NCBI GenBank assembly: GCA_013146195.2
Contig: CM028380.1
Span: 83,981,142-84,045,141, forward strand
Source: Codonopsis lanceolata
Lineage: Eukaryota; Streptophyta; Magnoliopsida; Asterales; Campanulaceae
Length of the DNA: 64,000 nt
Reading direction: 5' to 3'
Every line of letters begins with the position of its first letter. Position 1 is the stretch's first letter. Under the pieces are notes generated by a model. The model did no database searches. It saw only the letters and a program-made list of their open reading frames with translations, and had not been told where the DNA came from. Made by a program: the position numbers and the translations under genes. Positions 48,770 through 58,992 of the stretch are shown piece after piece.

Positions 48770-49597
48770 CTGCAAAAAAGAGAGTAAGGAATTGATAAAG
48801 TTTTCGGGGTGCTTATATAGGATAATGAAAAACGAAATCATCCTTACACAGTTGCAACAAGGAAGATCCAACAAACCACAATTACCAAGAGTAATCAGTA
48901 CAACAAGGAAAATACATATATAAATAGTACTACTTACAATTTTGAAATTTATCTTCCTACTGAAAGGATACTTGTTGGCTTTTGGTACAGAAAACTCTAT
49001 CCCAACTAAGATTGATTCAATTACTATGGTTTCCATTATCAAAATTTTCCTTCTCTCAATCGTATTTGTATTCTACTAAAAAAAAGAGACAAATGTGTCA
49101 GCGTTAAAAGAAAAAATAAGAGAAAACCAAAATAACTAAAAGTTGCAATTTTTCACTTTGTCAGCCTATTCGAAAATATTTCAATTCTGACTCAAATCCA
49201 AAACTAGTACAGTTACTTTGGTTCACACTGTCAACTATTCCCTTCCCTTAATTTTCTTCATAGCCAACTAAGATAAGCTACGCATTCATGAAAATGTTCA
49301 ATTTTTCACTCTGCTTGCCGTTACTTGCAGCAAAGAAGATTCAACCTCAACTAAAATTGATTAGATTACTTCAGTTTACATTATCAAACTTCATCTTCCC
49401 ATGATTTTCTTCAAACTGAACTATGATTAAGATATAAAATTCATTAGCAACAACAACAAGCAAATGCACCTTAAAATCAAAAATAGAAGTTATCTTTTTT
49501 TTTTTTTAAGTTATCACATTTATTCAATCACTTAATTTTAAGTTATCAATTTTTTTTTTGATAAGTAGTTATCATATTTACCTTCCTTCAATTTTCT
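48770..49597. other. CACTA interior, nothing recognised
   Basis: AT-rich. The minus-strand frame 48710-49042 overlaps the synthetase exon only at its end; the rest has no domain. T-runs and repeated TTATCA phrases lie at 49490-49580. Confidence 0.35.
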
Positions 49598-50445
49598 TTG
49601 CAGCCAACACCTCTCTCAACACCACCAGAAATACTTGAGAGTAATAGATTTTATCCATATTTCAAGGATTGCATCGGAGTGATGGATGGAATGCATGTTC
49701 TTGCACATGTACCAAAGCAAAATATCAAACTCGATTTCGAATGTAAAAGGAGAACTGTCGCAAAATGTTTTGCAGCTTGCACATTTGATCTTCGGTTTAT
49801 ATTTGTTTATCCTGGTTGGGAAGGCTCTGGCTGCAGATTCACGTGTGTTAAGAGTCGTCCTTGATGATCCGAGCAGAATTTCCCACCAATTCCTTAAGGG
49901 AAATACTATCTTGTTGATGCAGGTTACTGAACATGAAAGGATTTATTGCTCCTTTCCAAGGAGTTCGGTACTATATCCACGAGTTTAGGGGTGCAAAACA
50001 ATTACAGAAATCCCGAGGAGCTATTCAATCATCGACACTCATGCTTAAGACAAGCCATTCGGTTGTCTTTTGATGTGTTAAAAGCACGATTTCCTATTCT
50101 TAAAGTTGCTCCTCAATATGCTTTCCAAATCCAAAGAGATGTTGTTATAGCTGCATGTGTTGTTCACAATTTCATTAGACGGGAGGAAAGAAATGATTGG
50201 TTGTTTGTTTGCCGCTACAAATGTTGGAGGAGAGATGGTTGAAGAATTTATCGATTTTAATGATCAACTTGATATTCATCAGTTGGCTCCCCATTCTAGA
50301 ACAGGCGCATCCGTGCTACGAGATCAATTGCCAATGCTACGTGGGATGACTTCACAAAAAGATGGGATGAGTGGTGACGATGGCAAATTTGGCAACTACA
50401 GATTATCTAGGTTTCTGAGTTTTTCAAAGGCACTATTAGTTGCTC
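49598..50445 (+). pseudogene. PIF/Harbinger (HARBI1-like) transposase fragment, frameshifted
   Basis: Plus strand, preceded by a TTCTTTGCAG acceptor-like site. The first frame shows RFYPYFKDCIGVMDGMHV (first catalytic D of the DDE_Tnp_4 domain) to FVYPGWEGS. The next frame gives ADSRVLRVVLDDP (second D). A third gives NPEELFNHRHSCLRQAIRLS, FDVLKARFPIL (third acidic region) and VVIAACVVHNFIRREE. A fourth gives IDFNDQLDIHQLAP and VLRDQLP. At least three frameshifts separate these pieces. The N-terminal helix-turn-helix part is missing. Orientation is opposite to the CACTA genes. It could be a captured fragment or the remnant of an element that inserted into the CACTA. Confidence 0.82.
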
Positions 50446-50847
50446 CCGAACTTCATCTCGGTGGATTCTTTAATGTTTCCATGTCTACTTGAGTCGTTGG
50501 CAAGCCGATCTTTTGGTAGATTGAAGAAATCGGACCAAAATTTTCTGTCTGTTAGTCGAACCTGAACCTGAACCGCCTCTGAGTTTTCTTCTTTACCTTT
50601 TCCCATGGCGCTTGGCGCCTAAGTCTTAAAACATTATGAGTGTGACATATGACAAACTTATGTTCAACCTATGTGAAGTCGAAAAAATGATTGAAGAAGC
50701 AATATGCAAAAGTTGAATTCAACCCGAGCATCAATTCTCTTTAATTCTATTTGTTGGGGGATAATAAAAATAGACTATATATGCAGACAAATGTGTGTGT
50801 GTGTGTGTGTTATCAGAACAACTGTGCATTATGATTTATGCAGGCAG

Positions 50848-50881
<34 letters not shown>

Positions 50882-52974
50882 ATGTGTTATTAAGCCAAGA
50901 GGAAGTAATGGAGTGGGCTGTTTTTTTATGGACAATCACTTGGTTAATGAAAGGCAAAGAAGAAACAAAAGGGACGGGTCTTCGACCAAAGAGCTGCTGA
51001 ATAATAAAGACAAAGGCAAACAGATTAGAGTTTGAATTAGAGCTACTTTGCTTACAAAGGTATGGCCTATACGCAAGGTGGATGACAAGAGTGTTGGAGC
51101 TATTTGGGATATTCACCTATCACGGTTTAGGACTGGTTTAGAAGACACAAAAAAAGGGACTGTTTCGAATGAGAGTATCGAGGGAGAAACAATTTTGAAG
51201 GATGGCAGCGGACTTGGGGCTGCTACAAAGCAAAGAGATCATCAAAAAAGAGTCGTGGTAGGCAAGTTCAAAGAATTCAACTCAAACAACACAAATTCAA
51301 TTTCAACAAATCAGAATTTTTCATATGAAAAGTTTGGAATTGTTTTGAAAGGAAACAATTCCACGGGGACGGGACTGTTGTGACCAAAAAAGGCACCACC
51401 ATACAGGATTTTTCTTATGAAGAGTTCAGGCTGAATCCAAGGCAAGTAAAATTGTTGTCCATGGGGAAGCGGCGTGGCTGTGATTTTAAGAGGCATCATG
51501 ACAAGCGAGGAGAGTATGAAATGGAGATGGAGATGTAGATGTTCCCCATCTTCTGGTCACTGGTTTGTTGCAAGTGGATAGATTGAGGAGTAGTTTGCTT
51601 GGAGTATTCCGGGCAGATTAAGGGCAGTTTATAGCTTGTGTATCCTATGAACAAGGCTAGGGATTTTTGGGTTAATTGGTAAGGAGACACTCTATTAAAT
51701 TTTGGGTAGATTTTAGAGGTTTTAATTCATTGTTTGGGGCAGTTTGTAGGCTAGGTGAGGGGCTGGATTTTGTAAGTGTTACTTTCGAATACGGGCGTTT
51801 GGAGGAGATTATTGGTGCGGCTTGGCAGTCCAAAGGCTGGAATAAATTTGTTAGTTGGTAGGGAATATTTGTAAGGGAAAATCCTCTTCAAAACAAACCG
51901 TTGTCGGCGAGATTAGAGACGAGTTTTGGAACTGTTTTGGGAAGTAAAACTCCCAACTTGGAATCACTTCGCTCGACAAGCGATAGTGCTCTCCCTCATC
52001 AGACTAATGGGGATTGTTTTAAGCTAGTTTTGTCCATTTTTCTTATTATTCATCATCTTCTATTGCTTAGGTAAGCTCATCTTCTATCATTTTCTAATGT
52101 ATGTACTCTGTATTATACCATTGCAAGTGAACACTAGAATATAGTACTGGTTATCAAAGTTAGTCCGTGTCTGGCGACTTTAGTTTGGTTTTCCATTTTC
52201 ATGATGAAGCATGAATCACCTGGAAACAAAACAAAAGGAAGTTTGTTTCACTCGTTGGCACGACCAATCAAAAGAAATTCTCATAATTGTTCTCCACCTC
52301 GACCCCTAACACAAGTTCTGCACAATGTCGATATCGCGGTCCTGACTTATGAAATATTTGGGTAGCGCAACCGCTCTATACTTGGACTATCGAGTAGGTT
52401 TCCCAAGGAGCAAACATGGGCGAGAAAAGATCAAACAAACTGGAGGAAAACTGAACCAACAATCTATAAAGTAGAAATCCAACTAACAAAAAAAAGATCG
52501 ACAATCGACCATCTCTATCAATTTCTAAAGCACATTGAAAGAAACAGGATAAGCTTATGTTATGCAAGAAACAAGTCCACAGCTTGGCCTATGAAGCTTT
52601 CCAAAATGTTTATTCCCTGCTTCCAAAGTATTGAATGTATGACTTACTTGGTACCCCAATGCATCAATCAAATAGAACAAAACTACTCTTAAGATCAATG
52701 TAATCAAACAATTAGTGTGCAAAAATAACAGATTTCCTTCTTTCACCCAAACCCAAAATTAAAATGAAATTAGATTGACTTTCATACTAGAATGAATTAC
52801 AGCCGTTTTGCCATGGCAAATGTATGGAGAAACATCTGCAAAATACTACTTGTTTGTCCATCAAAATAACTAAGGCATATATGGTTTCACATATCTATCA
52901 TTCACAATTGAGCAATTGTCTAACAAAAACCTAGGCGTATAATTGAGGATGAGAGAATTTTTAAAGGGGCATAC
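50446..52974. other. CACTA interior, unassigned, with two GT microsatellites
   Basis: GT runs lie at 50792-50811 and 50850-50880, each preceded by an ATGCAG(A/G)CA(A/G)A phrase, so a short unit was duplicated. Plus-strand frames between 51048 and 51861 are moderately long but show no family I know. No coding call is made. Confidence 0.4.
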
Positions 52975-53145
52975 CTTTCAACGAAGCGTGGAATTTCTCT
53001 GTAATCTTCAATTCAAAATTTTGGGGACGTAGGGAGAACTGGATGGAGGTTGCGTGAGTAGGGAGAGAGGCGAACTGGAGGCGGCGTGAGTAGGGAGAGG
53101 GCTGAATAATAGCGGCATAGATTGTGAAATAGAAAACCGCGCTAA
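52975..53145 (-). other. Leader-like non-coding exon (minus strand) in the CACTA interior
   Basis: On the minus strand this is a CT-rich stretch with two copies of CTCCCTACTCACGC(C/A), ending GTTGAAAG before a GTATGC donor-like site. It resembles a 5' UTR exon. It lies upstream of, and on the same strand as, the captured synthetase exons, so it may be that gene's leader, but nothing proves the link. Confidence 0.35.
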
Positions 53146-53820
53146 TGAAAATTTTCTAGCAGGAAGGCTAAAAATGTGTGTAAAAATTAACCCCCTTCTT
53201 AAAAATTAATTAACCTTCCAATTTTAGTCCTTTTCATATTTTACCTTCTTCTTTTTTTTTTGTACATTAGGCGAAAACTTAAATTAAGTAATTAACGTAG
53301 AACATGTGGTCGAGACGTATTTGAGCGAGTCTTTCGAAGTTCAGGGGGATCCAATTGTAATTTCTTAAAGTTGGTTCGGCTGGTAGTTTTTACAGTTTCC
53401 GTTATGTATTAGTAGAAATTATTTAACAATTGGCAGAAATTTAACGGAACATAACTTTCGTGTCTGGATGAATTATGGGGCCCGTCGCATATCAAATCGA
53501 AGCTCTCAACGAGATCTACAAGACTCATATGGTATACCCCGTGATAAGTTTGTTTTAAGCCCAAAAAACACTATTTAAGCATTGCTACGGGCCTTGGAAC
53601 TTTTCAGGTTTTTTCATCTATTTTTATTTATTTTTTCCTTTAAGGGTTTGGTTTGTTTAGGGCATATAAATACCCTCTTAAACGTTTATTTCAAAATTTT
53701 TGATAATAAATCGAGTTTTCTTATTTTCTTACTTTGTGCTTGAAAACCATAAGTCGTCATAGGCTTGTTTGTTATGAATTTCCCGTTAAAAGAATTCCTG
53801 TTGTTATTTCCGCTACGTCA
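53146..53820 (+). mobile_element. Possible solo LTR or LTR fragment
   Basis: A TATA box (TATAAATA, 53665-53672) is followed by a T-rich downstream region with AATAAA-like words (53704-53709), ending near TACGTCA. This is LTR-like, but the left boundary and target duplication were not established. Confidence 0.3.
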
Positions 53821-53949
53821 GTAAGACGGTCTTACGAATATTTTTTGTAAGACGGATCCTTCTTAGCCGACCCACCGTGTGTTGGTAGGTTGAGTTGTGA
53901 AAGAGTGGGGTTCCTTCTTACGAATTAAGATCCTCAAGACCGTCTTACA
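53821..53949. mobile_element. TAAGAC-type MITE, best-preserved copy
   Basis: Terminal inverted repeats are GTAAGACGGTCTTAC and the inverse end AAGACCGTCTTAC. Interior words TTTTTGTAAGACGGATCC and TTACGAATTAAGAT are shared with the intron copies at 21082-21196 and 57612-57742. Confidence 0.65.
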
Positions 53950-54879
53950 GGAAACTTACTCTTTACATTAAGTATGAGTCAAAATAACACTTGGGTTTTA
54001 AAAGAAAATAGTCGATTAATATTTTAAATCTAAAACTACATCATGTTTATACACAAACGTAATAAATAAACCCTTAAACGACTCCTATTACAACACATTT
54101 TGACTAGGAGATGTCAGTGTGGCCTATTTTTTGATTTGATGAGACGCTAATTAAGGAGGTGCCAAATTAAATAATTTATTGCATCACTGATTTATGTGTC
54201 TCATTATTTGTGTCTCAATATACTGGGCTCTTTTCCCCTTTTTTATGAAATGGCTCCTACAAGATTATTTGATATTTCATAATATAACACAACAAATGCC
54301 TTAATATAACACAATAAATACCTTAATAGGCCACTTTACGAGGTCTTCGGAAAAATCCCCGAACATGGAGTCGCGATATCTCAATTTTCTTGTAAATCAT
54401 TAAAACTGACCGATTTATAAAAAAGAATATGTGATTATGATTGAAATGGTTACAATGAGTACTCAATTAAGAAGTTGGCTTAAGCAGTGATTAACTTGAG
54501 AGGACCCTTAATCTGAAATCTTTGTAGTTGTTTGAAGTAGGCCTAGCAATTATAACTCGGAATACATTAAATTTTACGACACTTCATTATGTGTTGGCAT
54601 TTTTCTAACGAATTGTAAGAATTTTTGAATATTTCTCGACATATGCACGATGTGTCGAATAGTTACCGATTCTTGTGACAAAATGTCAAAAAATTCCCCA
54701 ACACTTTAAATTGGTAAAGCATTGCAAAGTTCTGACATTAAAACAAAATGCCGTCAATTTTCCGATAAATATGTTAATTATCGTTTATTTTCGACAAATA
54801 TATGGAAGTGTAGGGAATTGAATGCGGTTATTTCAAACGTCAAGAAAAAAAATGTCAACAAAACTAAGTTTTCTTTTAT
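53950..54879. other. CACTA interior, AT-rich, nothing recognised
   Basis: Words of the type CGACA(C/T)A and GTGTCG recur loosely at 54570-54830, like subterminal DNA of another transposon. No boundary was defined. Confidence 0.35.
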
Positions 54880-55392
54880 TTAGTGCTTTTAGCCTTTTTA
54901 TAGTATGCTGCTTAAAAAGTGTCATATTATCCCAATGACTTAATGGGATGCTACTTAAAAAGGGTCCTATAAACCTTTATGATGATAGGACCCAAGAATT
55001 ATGTGTCCTAGTAGGGATTATGATAATAAGACCCTATAGAAAGACATCTTATTAGGTACACCCCTAATAGGTCCCAATGGCCTATTGAGATGCCTACTTG
55101 AAAGGTGTCCTATTAGCCCTTGTGCTAATAGGGCCACTAGAGTCATGTGTCCTATTAAGCATCACGGTAATAGGACCCTACAGCTTAGGTGTCCTTTTAG
55201 GCCTTTTTATGGGATGCCATTGGAAGGCGTACTATTAAATCTTGTGATAATAGGACACAAAGAGTAAGGCGTCCTACTAGACGGTACCATAATAGGACCC
55301 TAATAGTTAGACGCCCTATTACGACCTTTATAGGATGACTTTTTAGAAGCGTCCTATGTAGGGCGTCCTATAATATCATTTTTGTTGTAGTG
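54880..55392 (+). mobile_element. Right end of a second CACTA family (GTCCTATTA subterminal repeats)
   Basis: The phrase GTCCTATTA or its inverse TAATAGGAC occurs more than ten times in 500 bp, alternating in orientation. The region ends TTGTTGTAGTG at 55392, a CACTA terminus. Dense subterminal repeats before a GTAGTG end are typical of CACTA elements. The matching CACTACAAC left end was not found nearby. Confidence 0.6.
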
Positions 55393-56062
55393 CCTTGAAT
55401 ACTTTTTATATTGAAACTGATTTCAATTCGGTTGCAAAATACAACTGAAATTGAAACAGAAGTTCATCTGTTTCAAAAACCATTGCAAAATTAGGCGGCA
55501 TTCTTCCCTCCAACTTTTCCCCCGAAACATGATGCAACAAAATAGTTTTCCATTGCAATATGAGTTGCAAAATTAATTGTGCACGTCAATTTCCCTTAAG
55601 TACTTTTTATATTGAAACTGATTTCAATTCGGTTGCAAAATACAACTGAAATTGAAACAGAAAATTGAAACAAAAGTTCATATGTTTCAAAAACCATTGC
55701 AAAATTAGGCGGCATTCTTCCCTCCAACTTTTCCCCCGAAACATGATGCAACAAAATAGTTTTCCATTGCAATATGAGTTGCAAAATTAATTGTGCACGT
55801 CAATTTCCCTTGAGTACTTTTTATATTGAAACTGATTTCAATTCGGTTGCAAAATACAACTGAAATTGAAACAGAAAATTGAAACAGAAGTTCATCTGTT
55901 TCAAAAACCATTGCAAAATTAGGCGGCATTCTTCCCTCCAACTTTTCCCCCGAAACATGATGCAACAAAATAGTTTTCCATTGCAATATGAGTTGCAAAA
56001 TTAATTGTGCACGTCAATTTCCCTTGAGTACTTTTTATATTGAAACTAATTTCAATTCGATT
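55393..56062 (+). repeat. Tandem repeat, period 201-214 bp, about 3.2 copies
   Basis: TACTTTTTATATTGAAACTG begins units near 55400, 55601, 55815 and 56029. Unit 1 is 13 bases shorter than the others, lacking an AAAATTGAAACAG insert. Each unit has TTCGGTTGCAAAATACAACT and GTTTCAAAAACCATTGCAAA, the subterminal words of the host CACTA. Confidence 0.9.
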
Positions 56063-56100
56063 GCAAATTTCCGTTTCAGTTGCCCTGTTTTCTTGTAGTG
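56063..56100 (+). mobile_element. Internal CACTA right terminus of the same family as the outer element
   Basis: The last 22 bases before 56100 are identical to the last 22 before 57205, ending TTTTCTTGTAGTG. The three following bases are AAA, which do not match the outer TTA duplication. This is therefore an extra, internal terminus and not the element's real end. Confidence 0.8.
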
Positions 56101-56504
56101 AAATGTGGCCGCGATAACTCCTGCACCAATTATCGAACTCAGATCAACATCAAGTAAATTACGTGAGTAACCAACAGATATTAACGCGAATAAAATATAT
56201 ATTATATATAACGTATTCTTAAGCTATCATGTGACTGCAATACTGGGCAACAGGGCGTTGCGTACTAGGCAACAGGGCAAGTGACTGCAACAAGTACATC
56301 CACCAGTTGCTCACTTCTAGCCTCCAAAGTCCCCCAAATTGAATTCCACAATTTGGCCATTATAAATACACTCACACACACACATACTCTTCTTAATTTA
56401 GGGAAAGTATAGCAATTTGAACATTTCAAAGATGCTAATAATCAGAATACCAACAATTGCAACAATTTCATACATGATGGGACTTGGGAGTTCATATTTC
56501 ATAC
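56101..56504. other. CACTA interior between the two right termini
   Basis: Includes a repeated GGGCAACAGGGC phrase (about 56247-56278) and a TATAAATA-like box at 56355. No coding frame; the minus-strand frame 56398-56598 is not supported. Confidence 0.35.
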
Positions 56505-56700
56505 CTTGTTTAATTCGGCAGAGAGGGAATGAGATGAGATGATGTTTGGGCGTCAGAGGAGACGCCGACACGACGAGTTTCGCTGGAAGAAGACACACCA
56601 GTTCTGGAGAGAAATTGAGAGCGAGGCGAGGGTGAGAGCGAGAGGTAGAGAAGAGAGGTTGAGGGGCAAAATAACCGAGTGTTTACTGGTTAGGTTAGGC
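56505..56700 (-). other. Leader exon of the CACTA transcript (minus strand)
   Basis: On the minus strand it is a CT-rich, GC-richer stretch (CTCTTCTCTACCTCTCGCTC) ending ATTAAACAAG before a GTATGA donor. Its position about 500 bp inside the right terminus, directed toward TNP1, fits the 5' UTR exon of CACTA genes. Confidence 0.5.
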
Positions 56701-57366
56701 TAGGTTTTGAACGAAGTAAAGGTAAAACAACGTCGTTTTTAGACTAGTTTTTTCAATTTAATAAAATAAAATCCATATAGGTTTAATTGCAACTGAAATT
56801 GTATGAGGAATTTGAAACCAATGTTTTATCTGTTTCAAAATCCCTTGCAAAATTAGACGGGTTTCTTCCCTCCAATTTTTCGTCCAAAATAGAATGTCAA
56901 TTTTTTTTAGTTTCAAAATATAAAAATCTTATATTAATAAATGCAACTGAACTTGAAACGGAAAATTGAAACGAAAGCTCATCTGTTTCAAAAACCATTG
57001 CAAAATTAGACGACATTGAAACTGATTTCAATTCTGTTGCAAAATTCCCTTTCAATATTTGACATCATTTTTCCCTCCAACTTTTCCCCACAAAAAAGAC
57101 GCGGCTGATGGGTTTCCTCGTTAAAAAATCTTTGTCCACTCATATTGTAACTGAATTCAATTCCGTTGCAATATTCTGTTGCAGTTGCCCTGTTTTCTTG
57201 TAGTGTTAACAATTGAGTTAATTTATTTTATTTAATCCGTTAATCAGATCAAGCAAGACAATAATTTAAAGAAAATGGGAGTAGTATGAATATTATTCAC
57301 CAAATTAGAAGCTCTGATTGACACTAATGACTCCATCGCTCTCCCTTTCTCACTCAGAAATCTTTC

Positions 57367-57374
57367 TATAAATA
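57367..57374 (+). promoter_or_regulatory. TATA box of gene C
   Basis: TATAAATA lies 66 bases before the ATG in a context matching gene B. Confidence 0.7.
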
Positions 57375-57439
57375 GAGAAAAAAACTACCTAGCTTCTCGC
57401 TTTTCCATAAATTAAAAGAGCACGTTGTTTAGGAGAGAG

Positions 57440-57557
57440 ATGGGTTCTAAGACAATTATTTTGTTTGGCCTTTCTTTTGCCATTCTTCTTTTGATTTGCT
57501 CAGAGGTGGCTGCTAGAGATTTGGCTGAACAAACCTCCATCGTTTCTAATGATAGAA
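57440..57557 (+). pseudogene. Peptide gene C: exon 1 only (signal peptide), exon 2 missing
   Basis: Exon 1 is 118 bases, nearly identical to gene B, and encodes MGSKTIILFGLSFAILLLIC through SEVAARDLAEQ and SNDR, with the GTGAGT donor intact. Promoter and leader are also conserved. The intron is recognisable to about 58070, where an LTR interrupts it. No six-cysteine exon is found on the plus strand before gene D. An unspliced reading from 57440 stops at 57643 after signal peptide plus intron-encoded residues. It is therefore most likely a truncated gene. It could still be transcribed, and if so would run into gene D from the opposite side. Confidence 0.8.
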
Positions 57558-57611
57558 GTGAGTTTTTGTTCTTTAATTTTTTCGTCATTATTTTAGTTTA
57601 CGTAAATACTT

Positions 57612-57742
57612 GTGTAAGACAATCTTATACTTATTTTTTGTAAAACGGATCCTCCTTACTTGACTTATTGTGTGTTAATGCGTTGAGTTGTGAGATAATG
57701 GAGTTTTGTCTTACGAATTAAGATTCGTAAAACTGTCTTACA
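57612..57742. mobile_element. TAAGAC-type MITE in the intron of gene C
   Basis: GTGTAAGACAATCTTATAC at the left and GTAAAACTGTCTTAC at the right are inverted ends. The interior matches 53821-53949 and the decayed copy in gene B. The donor-proximal intron of gene D lacks it. Confidence 0.6.
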
Positions 57743-58071
57743 TGAGACATATTCTGTAGTTTATTTTACTGTGTTTTTTTTTTAAAGATTTGAGTGGACA
57801 TAGATGTTACACCAACTTTATTATCATTAATATATTGAAATGCTACAATCAATTTACATCGTGTACTTAGAATTACCAATCAACTAGAACAACGACCAAC
57901 ATTACCAATCAGCTGGAGTAAGGATGCCTCTGGTAAGACTTAAGTAACAGCACCTCCGGTGAGGTTGAACGCTTGATCTTTCTGTTAATTATAAATGAGT
58001 AGTATCAGTTGAGTTAGAAAACGGCGTGGTTTAACTTTACTATCGATATAAACTCGCTGACGACATGGATA

Positions 58072-58362
58072 TATTATAAGAGATTATAATATATCATGTA
58101 AAAACTAATAAAGTTTAAGAATAATGACATAGCCTTTTCATTGATATTGTGAACATATTTATAGGGTTACAATACTTGCTACACAAGTTAGTCTAAATAC
58201 AAGAGGGATTAGGAAACCTAAATACAAGAGGAACTAGGAAACCTAAATACAAGTAAATTAGGAAAGTAAATCTAAAGATAATTATAATATATTACAAATA
58301 TATTATATTTACTAATACTATAAATATAATATATATTAAATATATTATATTATCTTATAACA
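58072..58362 (-). mobile_element. Solo LTR (copia-like) in the intron of gene C
   Basis: On the minus strand it begins TGTTATAAGATAATATAAT and ends TCTCTTATAATA, short inverted ends with the terminal CA mutated. A CCTATAAATATG TATA box is followed by CAATATCAATGAAAAGGC, a typical LTR leader. Two CCTAAATACAAGAGG repeats lie inside. A long (TA)n follows directly, so no target duplication can be read. The uninterrupted intron is seen in gene B (CATGGATATATATTATC). Confidence 0.6.
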
Positions 58363-58365
58363 TAC

Positions 58366-58418
<53 letters not shown>
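58363..58418. repeat. (TA)n microsatellite
   Basis: About 55 bases of alternating TA with single C interruptions, next to the solo LTR. Confidence 0.9.
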
Positions 58419-58420
<2 letters not shown>

Positions 58421-58992
58421 GTTTGTAGCTTGAGGTTACTTCCGCTCAAGCATCAACTAATATATATATTATTCGTAAAATAATAAATTGTTATTTCGTC
58501 ATCCCATCATATATTATAGATGTTGGTTGAGCCATCCTTTTCATATATAATAATAATGACATACAATATATATTAAAGTAAATCAGTAACATAAAAATAA
58601 ATCATATTGGCAAAAAATCTTACTGATGGGAATGGTAATATTAGAGCGTTTGATATAAAATTACTTTGACATATGGACACCAATAATGTGTTTTACTGTG
58701 CATATGTCAAACATTTTAAAACAGACTTTGACAAATTGAATAATGGGAGTGACAGTACTCCTGTCCACATTTACCGTTCCACAACATGATCAAATTTATT
58801 AATCAAGGAACATATGGACCCTACAATTTTTTCGTAGAAATAGACACCCTACGCTTGGTATTAAAGAGTAGTAAAAGTAATACTCCATTTCTCCCGAGTC
58901 CCGACCGACTTACAAACAAGCCATTAGAGTCATGCATAGACCCATTTGCCCCTTATTTTGATTTATATATATATATATATATAATGTATTTA
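58419..58992. other. Junction region between genes C and D, including the 3' UTR of D
   Basis: The right part (about 58905-58990) is the inverse of the 3' flanks of genes A and B (CGACTTACAAACAAGCCATT). The rest is AT-rich and unassigned. Exon 2 of gene C would be expected here and is absent. Confidence 0.5.

Larger units (their letters stand above)
43418..57205 (-). mobile_element. CACTA (En/Spm) transposon, 13.8 kb, carrying captured genes
   Basis: The left end CACTACAAAAAAACAGGGCA and the right end TGCCCTGTTTTCTTGTAGTG are inverted repeats. TTA flanks both sides (43415-43417 and 57206-57208). The first interval has the site with one TTA and no insert (AATATTAACAATTGAG at about 20668-20683). 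Subterminal regions contain many GGTTGCAA-type words (43440-43880 and 55400-57190). A TNP1-type gene runs on the minus strand near the left end and a pyrimidine-rich leader exon near the right end. No TNP2/TnpD transposase was found, so movement would need help from another copy. Confidence 0.92.

Noticed and set aside
50829..51116. Frames containing Cys-Val or Thr-His runs
   Set aside because: They are translations of the GT microsatellites.
55393..56100. CRISPR-like array of regular repeats
   Set aside because: Units of about 200 bp are contiguous with no unique spacers, in a eukaryotic CACTA subterminal region.
56063..56100. Taking 56100 as the true right end of the CACTA element
   Set aside because: The flank AAA does not match the left TTA, whereas 57206-57208 does, and the empty site in the first interval fits only 57205.
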